Below, piece by piece: positions 44,116-48,710 of a stretch of 48,710 nt of DNA (position 1 is the stretch's first letter; each line of letters opens with the position of its first letter). The notes under the pieces were generated by a model. The model was not told the origin of the DNA, did no database searches, and was given only the letters and a program-made list of their open reading frames with translations. The position numbers and the translations under genes are program-made. Source of the DNA: JBBDWK01 sp040902885 (lineage in GTDB: Bacteria; Acidobacteriota; Terriglobia; Bryobacterales; Bryobacteraceae); NCBI GenBank assembly GCA_040902885.1, contig JBBDWK010000009.1:1-48710 (forward strand), read 5' to 3'.

Positions 44116-44158
44116 TCTCTCGCACTCCGAGTCTATCACTACTCGTGGACCATTGGAT

Positions 44159-45673
44159 TCAAAGAGATCGCAAGGCCTCCCGGGCGCGCTTCATGGTCGC
44201 CGAATCCGCATCGTTCGAACCCTTCCCGTAGTAAACCGTGGCCGCCAGGAGGTGAGGCTGCCAGTTCGCGCTGACCAGCGGGATGTCCTCGATCAAAGCG
44301 GCCAGATACTTGTAGTAATGGACCTCGTCCGCCTTTGCTAAGGTCAGGCGCAGGGCAGCGGTCAGGAAGGCTTGCCGGTCGGGAATATTTTGCGCCAGGC
44401 GAAAGACATGCGCGGCTGCGGCGTCCCGCTTTTCTGGAACTTCCGCGAAGATCTCCGCTACGCCGCCGGCCTCCCCCGTGCTGGGTTCCAGATCCGTAAT
44501 GGCAAACGAGCGGAGATTGTCTTCACGCGCTTCTGCCCACGTACGGAACTGGACCATCCAGCCAACGGCCTGCAGCAGGAGGAGAAAGCGGGTTTCGGGA
44601 TCGGAGGCGGCCAGGTAGCTGTAGTGCAAGGCGTCGGCCGCCGAGACCGAATGAATGCCCACGATGACGGCGCTGGCACGGGCGCGCATGCTGAGCTCGG
44701 CCGCCGCCAGGTGTACCGCATCCCAGACTGTGCCGGCGCCGGTTTTGCCCTTGGCGAGGCGGCCGGCGACATCCGCGCAGGCCTCATCGGGCGTCGATTG
44801 GCGCATGGTTTCCAGAATGCTGCGCGTGGCCGCCGCATCCGCGGGCGCCGCCACCCAGGCGTCGTTCAACCTTGGGAAGGTCTCTTTCAGGCGCTTGAGG
44901 TTGGCGGCGTAGCACTGGTCGTCGAAGGCGTAGCCGTTGACCTGCCGCTCTCTGCCGAAGTCGAGCAGGCTGAGAGTCAGCGAGCGGAGCACCGGCTCGG
45001 AATGCTGCCAGCCGATGGCGTGCAGGGTACGGCAGGCGTTGGCGACGAAAATCGCCTTGTGGCCGATGTTGCGATAGTCGCGGGCGCCGTGCCGCCACAA
45101 CATGCCGAAGATCTCGGCGGCGCTCCGGTGACGGGCGAGGGAAACGACGGCGCGTTCGGCGCGCTCCTGGTCCCAGGCCTCCATGGCGTGCGAGAACTCC
45201 GCGGCGGCCAGGCCGGGAGCGGGAAGAGGCCCGCTGATGGGCCGCATGGTGTAATCGCCCGACTGCTGCCGGGCATCGCGCTCCTGGGCGGATTTGAAAT
45301 TATCGAGCGCGTAGAAAAGAGGCAGCAGCCGCGAGTCCGCGGGCGCCTCCAGTCCGATCAGGTGGGCCGAGTGAATGACGAAGACGCAGTGCAGAGCAAA
45401 TCCCGGAGGCCGGGGATTGATGTTGCGGATTCCAGCCAGAAAAAGCGCCGCCAGAAGCCGCCGGTAAGAGACGCCGTTGCGAAGCTGTTCCACCACCATC
45501 GCGGCGCAACGGTCGCGCGGCGTGTGCTCGAGTAAGCCGACGAGGGGCTCGATCTCGGGCGCGAATTGCATCATGCCGGGAGTGACCTGCGCGTCGGCGC
45601 GGCTGAGCCGAAGCGGAGCGGCCAGCGCTCCGGTGGCAAATCCTTGGAAAAGATCGCGTCTGGAGATGGGCAT
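44159..45673 (-). CDS. Exported helical protein of unknown family
   Basis: 504 aa. A twin-arginine signal (ISRRDLFQGFATGALAAPL) precedes an almost wholly helical protein. His-containing helices such as GHKAIFVANACRTLHAIGW and DAVHLAAAELSMRARASAVI suggest a metal or haem site, faintly like questin-oxidase-type proteins, but I cannot assign it. GGGAGGAG lies 8 bases before the ATG. It is 43 bp upstream of the DUF1592 cytochrome on the same strand and may belong to the same operon. Confidence 0.6.
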   Translation of the reverse strand: MPISRRDLFQGFATGALAAPLRLSRADAQVTPGMMQFAPEIEPLVGLLEHTPRDRCAAMVVEQLRNGVSYRRLLAALFLAGIRNINPRPPGFALHCVFVIHSAHLIGLEAPADSRLLPLFYALDNFKSAQERDARQQSGDYTMRPISGPLPAPGLAAAEFSHAMEAWDQERAERAVVSLARHRSAAEIFGMLWRHGARDYRNIGHKAIFVANACRTLHAIGWQHSEPVLRSLTLSLLDFGRERQVNGYAFDDQCYAANLKRLKETFPRLNDAWVAAPADAAATRSILETMRQSTPDEACADVAGRLAKGKTGAGTVWDAVHLAAAELSMRARASAVIVGIHSVSAADALHYSYLAASDPETRFLLLLQAVGWMVQFRTWAEAREDNLRSFAITDLEPSTGEAGGVAEIFAEVPEKRDAAAAHVFRLAQNIPDRQAFLTAALRLTLAKADEVHYYKYLAALIEDIPLVSANWQPHLLAATVYYGKGSNDADSATMKRAREALRSL

Positions 45674-45710
45674 CGTGATAGCTCCTCCCGCCCTGCTATT
45701 TTAGTTCAGA
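45674..45710. promoter_or_regulatory. 37-bp bidirectional promoter with symmetric -10 element
   Basis: TATTTT (45697-45702, plus) ends 8 bases before the aldo/keto reductase ATG and there is no ribosome-binding site, implying a leaderless message. On the minus strand TAAAAT (45703-45698), made of nearly the same bases, lies 24 bases before the divergent gene, which has GGGAGGAG. One AT-rich element can serve as -10 for both directions. Confidence 0.45.
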
Positions 45711-46697
45711 ATGCAGACCAAAAGACTAGGCAATAGCGACTTGAATATCACTCCGCTCGGAATCGGCGCGTGGGCCATCGGCGGGGCGGGCTGGGCGTTC
45801 GCCTGGGGACCTCAGGACGACGGCGATTCGATCGCCGCCATCCGCGCGGGTCTCGATGCGGGCCTGAACTGGATCGATACGGCCGCCGTTTACGGGCTGG
45901 GTCATTCCGAGGAAGTTGTGGCCCGGGCGCTCGAAGATGTTAGCCCCAGGCCCTACGTGTTCACAAAGTGCGAGCGGACATGGAACGAGCGGCGCGAGAT
46001 TATGAAGAGCCTGAAGCGCGACTCGATTCGCCGCGAATGCGAGGCGAGCCTGCTGCGGCTCAAGGTGGACGCGATCGATCTCTACCAGATCCACTGGCCG
46101 GAGCCGGAGGAGGACGTGGAGGAAGGCTGGGAGACGCTGCTGCGTTTGAAAGAAGAGGGCAAGGTGCGCTGGATCGGTGTTTCGAACTTCGGCGTGGCGC
46201 ACCTCGACCGGATCGGGAAGTACGCCGCGCCTACATCGCTGCAGCCGCCCTACTCGCTGGTGAGTCCCGAGATTGAAGAGAAGACGCTGCCGTACTGCGG
46301 AGCCCACAACATTGGCGTGATCGTCTACTCGCCCATGCGCAACGGGCTGCTCAGCGGGAAGATGACCAAGCAGCGTGTGGCCGCCTTCCCGGAAGACGAC
46401 TTCCGCCGCCGCTCGCCGCACTTCCAGGAACCGAACCTGAGCAGAAACCTGGCGTTGGTTGAAAAGCTGCGGGAGATCGGCAGCCGCCACGGGCGCTCCC
46501 CGGGCGAGGTGGCCATCGCGTGGACGCTGCGCAGACCCGAGGTGACGGGCGCTATCGTCGGCTTGCGCAGTGCGGCCCAGTTGCCGGGCGTGATCGGCGC
46601 GGCCGAATTCCGCTTGAGCGACGAGGAGATCCGCGAGATTGCGGACTATCGGGCGGCGTTGTTTGGAGATTCCATGCATGCCGCCAAGCCGGTCTGA
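45711..46697 (+). CDS. Aldo/keto reductase
   Basis: 328 aa, typical family length. The catalytic tetrad is visible: Asp and Tyr in WIDTAAVYGLGHSEE, Lys in VFTKCE and His in LYQIHWPEPE. NADPH-binding segments lie near the C-terminus (IVGLRSAAQL). It is a cytoplasmic NAD(P)H-dependent carbonyl or sugar reductase, of the YajO/IolS-like group. Its stop TGA is also the first three bases of the extended -10 box of the next gene. Confidence 0.88.
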   Translation: MQTKRLGNSDLNITPLGIGAWAIGGAGWAFAWGPQDDGDSIAAIRAGLDAGLNWIDTAAVYGLGHSEEVVARALEDVSPRPYVFTKCERTWNERREIMKSLKRDSIRRECEASLLRLKVDAIDLYQIHWPEPEEDVEEGWETLLRLKEEGKVRWIGVSNFGVAHLDRIGKYAAPTSLQPPYSLVSPEIEEKTLPYCGAHNIGVIVYSPMRNGLLSGKMTKQRVAAFPEDDFRRRSPHFQEPNLSRNLALVEKLREIGSRHGRSPGEVAIAWTLRRPEVTGAIVGLRSAAQLPGVIGAAEFRLSDEEIREIADYRAALFGDSMHAAKPV

Positions 46698-46703
46698 TAC
46701 AAT
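46695..46703 (+). promoter_or_regulatory. Extended -10 TGATACAAT, leaderless promoter candidate
   Basis: Identical to 23491-23499 and also followed by exactly 7 bases before the start codon (GTG 46711). It begins with the stop codon of the aldo/keto reductase gene. Confidence 0.5.
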
Positions 46704-46710
46704 TCTCGCC

Positions 46711-47967
46711 GTGAACCGTCGTCAATTTGTCACCGCAAGTGCTTCCTCGGCCGCCTGGTCGCAGCTCCGGGCGGGCGCGAGCGATCCTGTACGCCTGGCC
46801 ATCGTCGGCATGGGGGGCCGGGGCACCGCGCTCATGCGCGAGTTTACGGACGTTTCGGGCGCGGAAATTGGCGCGGTCGTCGATCCGGATGGCGGCCGGG
46901 CTGAAAAAGCGGCCGTTTGGATATTCGAGAAGACGGGCAAGCGCGCGCTGGTGGAGTCCGACATGCGCCGCGTTTTCGAGAATAAAACCATTGATGCGGT
47001 GGTCATCGCCACCACGAATCACTGGCACGCTCTGTCCGCCATCTGGGCGATGCAGGCCGGAAAAGACGTCTACGTCGAAAAGCCCGTATCGCACAATTTC
47101 TTCGAAGGCCGGAAGATGGTGGAAGCGGCGCGCAAGTACAATCGCATCGTGCAGGGCGGCACGCAGCGCCGGTCCATGGGCCGCATTCGCAAGGCGGTCC
47201 AGTTGCTGCACGAAGGCGCCATCGGGGACATCTATCTTGCGAAGTGGTTCTTCCCCGGCCGACGCGACTCCATCGGGTTCAAGCCCATCGAACCGCCGCC
47301 TTCCTGGCTCAACTGGGACCTGTGGCGCGGCCCCGCCCCCGACCAGCCGTATCACGGCAACCTCGTTCACTATAACTGGCACTGGTTCTGGGACTTTGGG
47401 AACGGAGAACTGGGGAACAACGGCATCCATCTGGTGGATGTTTCCCGCTGGGGCTTGAAGAAGGAGTTGCCCGCAAAGATCCACTCCTGGGGCGGCCGTT
47501 TCGGTTACCACGACCAGGCTCAGACTCCCAACACACAAACGACCGAATGGCGGTACGCGGACGGTTCGGCGATTGTAGGCGAGATTCGCGGCCTCTACAC
47601 CGGGGAGCCGATGTATTGGGACTTTTTCGGCGCCAAAGGGCATATGCACATGTTCGCGGATGGCAAGTTCCAGATCGTCCTGGGACGGAACAAGCAGCCG
47701 GAACCCGAGGTGGAACCGCTGCCCGACGTCAACCACTACGCCAATTTCGTGGAAGCGGTCCGAACGCGCGATCGAAGCGCGCTGAACGCCGAAATTCAAG
47801 AGACGCACCTCTCGACCGCACTTTGTCATCTGGGGAATATCGCGTATCGGATGGGCCGGGAGCTGGCCTTCGATCCCGCCAAAGGAAGCTTCACTGACGC
47901 GCCGGACGCCAACAAACTCCTGACCCGGGTATACCGCAAACCGTACGCGATACCAGAGCAGATTTAG
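46711..47967 (+). CDS. Gfo/Idh/MocA-family oxidoreductase, exported
   Basis: 418 aa from GTG 46711, which starts a twin-arginine-like signal (NRRQFVTASASSAAW); the frame is open to 46639 but those residues do not fit a signal. A Rossmann domain (AIVGMGGRGTALM) and the EKPVSHNFFEG motif follow, with a C-terminal sugar-binding domain (about 165-400). The family oxidises or rearranges sugars and inositols with NAD(P). Export of a cofactor-binding member is common in acidobacteria and planctomycetes; such forms may carry tightly bound NADP. It probably works with the upstream reductase on a sugar. Confidence 0.88.
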   Translation: MNRRQFVTASASSAAWSQLRAGASDPVRLAIVGMGGRGTALMREFTDVSGAEIGAVVDPDGGRAEKAAVWIFEKTGKRALVESDMRRVFENKTIDAVVIATTNHWHALSAIWAMQAGKDVYVEKPVSHNFFEGRKMVEAARKYNRIVQGGTQRRSMGRIRKAVQLLHEGAIGDIYLAKWFFPGRRDSIGFKPIEPPPSWLNWDLWRGPAPDQPYHGNLVHYNWHWFWDFGNGELGNNGIHLVDVSRWGLKKELPAKIHSWGGRFGYHDQAQTPNTQTTEWRYADGSAIVGEIRGLYTGEPMYWDFFGAKGHMHMFADGKFQIVLGRNKQPEPEVEPLPDVNHYANFVEAVRTRDRSALNAEIQETHLSTALCHLGNIAYRMGRELAFDPAKGSFTDAPDANKLLTRVYRKPYAIPEQI

Positions 47968-47994
47968 CACTACTCAGTGTGGCGCAGCTCGTGT

Positions 47995-48060
47995 CTGCCG
48001 CGTCCCGACTCTTCGGGACGCTTGAAGGGCAAGGCTCGACACGAATTGTCGAGCCGGCAG
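47995..48060. other. Multi-hairpin structure, possible three-way junction
   Basis: CTGCC (47995-47999) pairs with GGCAG (48056-48060) and encloses two perfect hairpins: CGTCCCG/CGGGACG (48001-48020, 6-base loop) and GGCTCGACA/TGTCGAGCC (48033-48055, 5-base loop). A further hairpin AGCGC/GCGCT follows at 48066-48081 and CGATGC/GCATCG at 48117-48135. It begins 27 bp after the oxidoreductase stop. It could be a terminator, a structured RNA or a recombination site. The rest of 47968-48316 holds no gene I can support. Confidence 0.5.
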
Positions 48061-48316
48061 GCAGGAGCGCCGATAAGCGCTAACTTAAGGTCTGACTATG
48101 TCCTCGCCGTGTCCATCGATGCGGTTGCTGCATCGCAGTCTGGGACCAGCATCGACTTCCGGTCGGCCAGCGTTCGTCCGAAACCTAGCCGACGCTGCCC
48201 ATAAGCGCGTTTATCGGGAGTTATATCCGTCAATTTGCGGCGAACCAGCCACACCGCCCACGGAGTCTGGTACACATGACCGAACTTTCCGAGACGAAAT
48301 TAGATCGGTTCCAGCG

Positions 48317-48667
48317 TCAGAGCGTTTCCGCCTTCGCATCCCTATAGCCGAATTTGTCGAACAGCCACGGCACGCTTTCCCGCGGATCGTAGCCTATGGC
48401 CTCCTCGACAAACTTCACGTACTCGCAGACGTCCCTATAGAGCGATTCCATTTCCGGCAGCTTGAAGCCGGCCAGTAGCGTCATCTTCTTCTGGGTGTGG
48501 TCGTCCGGGTCGTATTGGGCGGAAGGATGCGTTATCGCGTCGCGGACTTCCTTGCCATCCTTGATGATCCTGTGGGCGGGCCTGAAAGCCGACAGATCGA
48601 CTGTCGGCCGCCCCTTTACCTTGGCAATAACCCGTGGATATCCGAAGACCTTATCTGCGCATTCCAA
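48317..48667 (-). CDS. Small protein with HEPN-like RxxxxH motif, possibly a truncated gene
   Basis: 116 aa from TTG 48667; an in-frame TGA lies just upstream and no ribosome-binding site is evident, so the start is uncertain. It is helical and charged. R42-x4-H47 (VRDAITHPSAQ) fits the HEPN nuclease-type motif, and the surrounding pattern resembles uncharacterised proteins of genomic islands. It could equally be the C-terminal remnant of a longer gene broken by a frameshift. Composition is less GC-rich than the core genes. Confidence 0.5.
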   Translation of the reverse strand: MECADKVFGYPRVIAKVKGRPTVDLSAFRPAHRIIKDGKEVRDAITHPSAQYDPDDHTQKKMTLLAGFKLPEMESLYRDVCEYVKFVEEAIGYDPRESVPWLFDKFGYRDAKAETL

Positions 48668-48684
48668 CGATGTCGATCAGTCAT

Positions 48685-48710
48685 TCCGATCTGATGCCGA
48701 TCAGATCGGA
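48685..48710. promoter_or_regulatory. 26-bp perfect palindrome, candidate operator or element end
   Basis: TCCGATCTGAT and ATCAGATCGGA are exact 11-bp arms around GCCG, ending at the last base of the window. It lies 18 bp upstream of the small minus-strand ORF. CGATCAG also occurs just outside at 48674. It may be an operator or a repeat belonging to something beyond the window. Confidence 0.45.

Noticed and set aside
48066..48220. Integron attC-like site in the hairpin-rich spacer
   Set aside because: TAAC and GTTA are present about 130 bp apart, but the full core-site consensus (RYYYAAC and GTTRRRY) is not met at either end and no integron integrase is in the window.
1..48710. tRNA, rRNA, riboswitch or prophage genes
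   Set aside because: Reading both strands I found no cloverleaf, rRNA-like stretch, known riboswitch core or phage structural gene that I could support.

Overview
The window looks like chromosome from an acidobacterium of the Solibacter/Bryobacter type. The strongest marker is the cyclophilin at 35269-36621, whose C-terminal half matches the Solibacter C-terminal domain family (TIGR03437 type). Supporting signs are an Oar-like TonB receptor with an N-terminal carboxypeptidase-regulatory domain, several twin-arginine-exported enzymes, planctomycete-type PSD cytochromes paired with DUF1501 and DUF1552 proteins, and high GC content. I found no rRNA, tRNA, CRISPR array, transposase or recombinase.

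Layout. 1-6298: a probable sugar-acid uptake and catabolism locus (enolase-superfamily protein, ACS-type MFS transporter, TonB receptor) behind a 19-bp palindrome. 6412-13990: a TetR-regulated efflux operon in which the RND pump and the TolC-like outer-membrane factor form one uninterrupted reading frame, followed by a dihaem cytochrome c. 14065-18607: outer-membrane biogenesis (BamA with a long Pro/Lys-rich linker, then Skp) and a small secreted protein. 18609-26979: metabolic genes (amidohydrolase, PaaG-like isomerase, SMP-30 lactonase, a sulfite oxidase fused to cytochrome c, DUF167, acyl-CoA synthetase, sulfatase, pterin carbinolamine dehydratase). 27022-31292: a secreted protein of unknown family, a TPR protein, DUF5996 and a MEMO-family protein. 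31361-36621: a PSCyt1/DUF1549/DUF1553 cytochrome, DUF1501 and the cyclophilin. 39563-45673 (minus strand): a hypothetical protein, then a DUF1587/1595/1592/1588/1585 cytochrome overlapping a DUF1552 gene. 45711-47967: aldo/keto reductase and a Gfo/Idh/MocA oxidoreductase. 47968-48710: a hairpin-rich spacer, a small ORF with a HEPN-like motif and a terminal palindrome.

The most unusual region is 36633-39718. The last ~51 codons of the DUF1552 gene, with its stop codon and the next ~19 bases, occur three times in the same orientation. The copies are separated by two single-gene segments (cargo A 36973-38175; cargo B 38461-39282). Copy 1 (36633-36807) and the gene end (39544-39718) differ at only about 4 of 175 positions. 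Copy 2 (38275-38443) is ~90% identical but still encodes the same C-terminus with conservative changes. The gene end and copy 2 share a further ~66-70 bp flank beyond the repeat, whereas copy 1 abuts the cyclophilin gene. This is what two successive integrations into the 3' end of a protein gene would leave, each element carrying its own gene-restoring end. No integrase is present, so the elements look like single-gene cassettes mobilised in trans. That reading is an inference from the repeat structure.

Several genes have -10-like boxes 7-8 bases before the start codon and no Shine-Dalgarno sequence, which suggests leaderless transcription. Two divergent gene pairs share overlapping -10 boxes in 32-37 bp spacers. 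Dispersed palindromic repeats sit at gene ends (6361, 13995, 21751, 29108).
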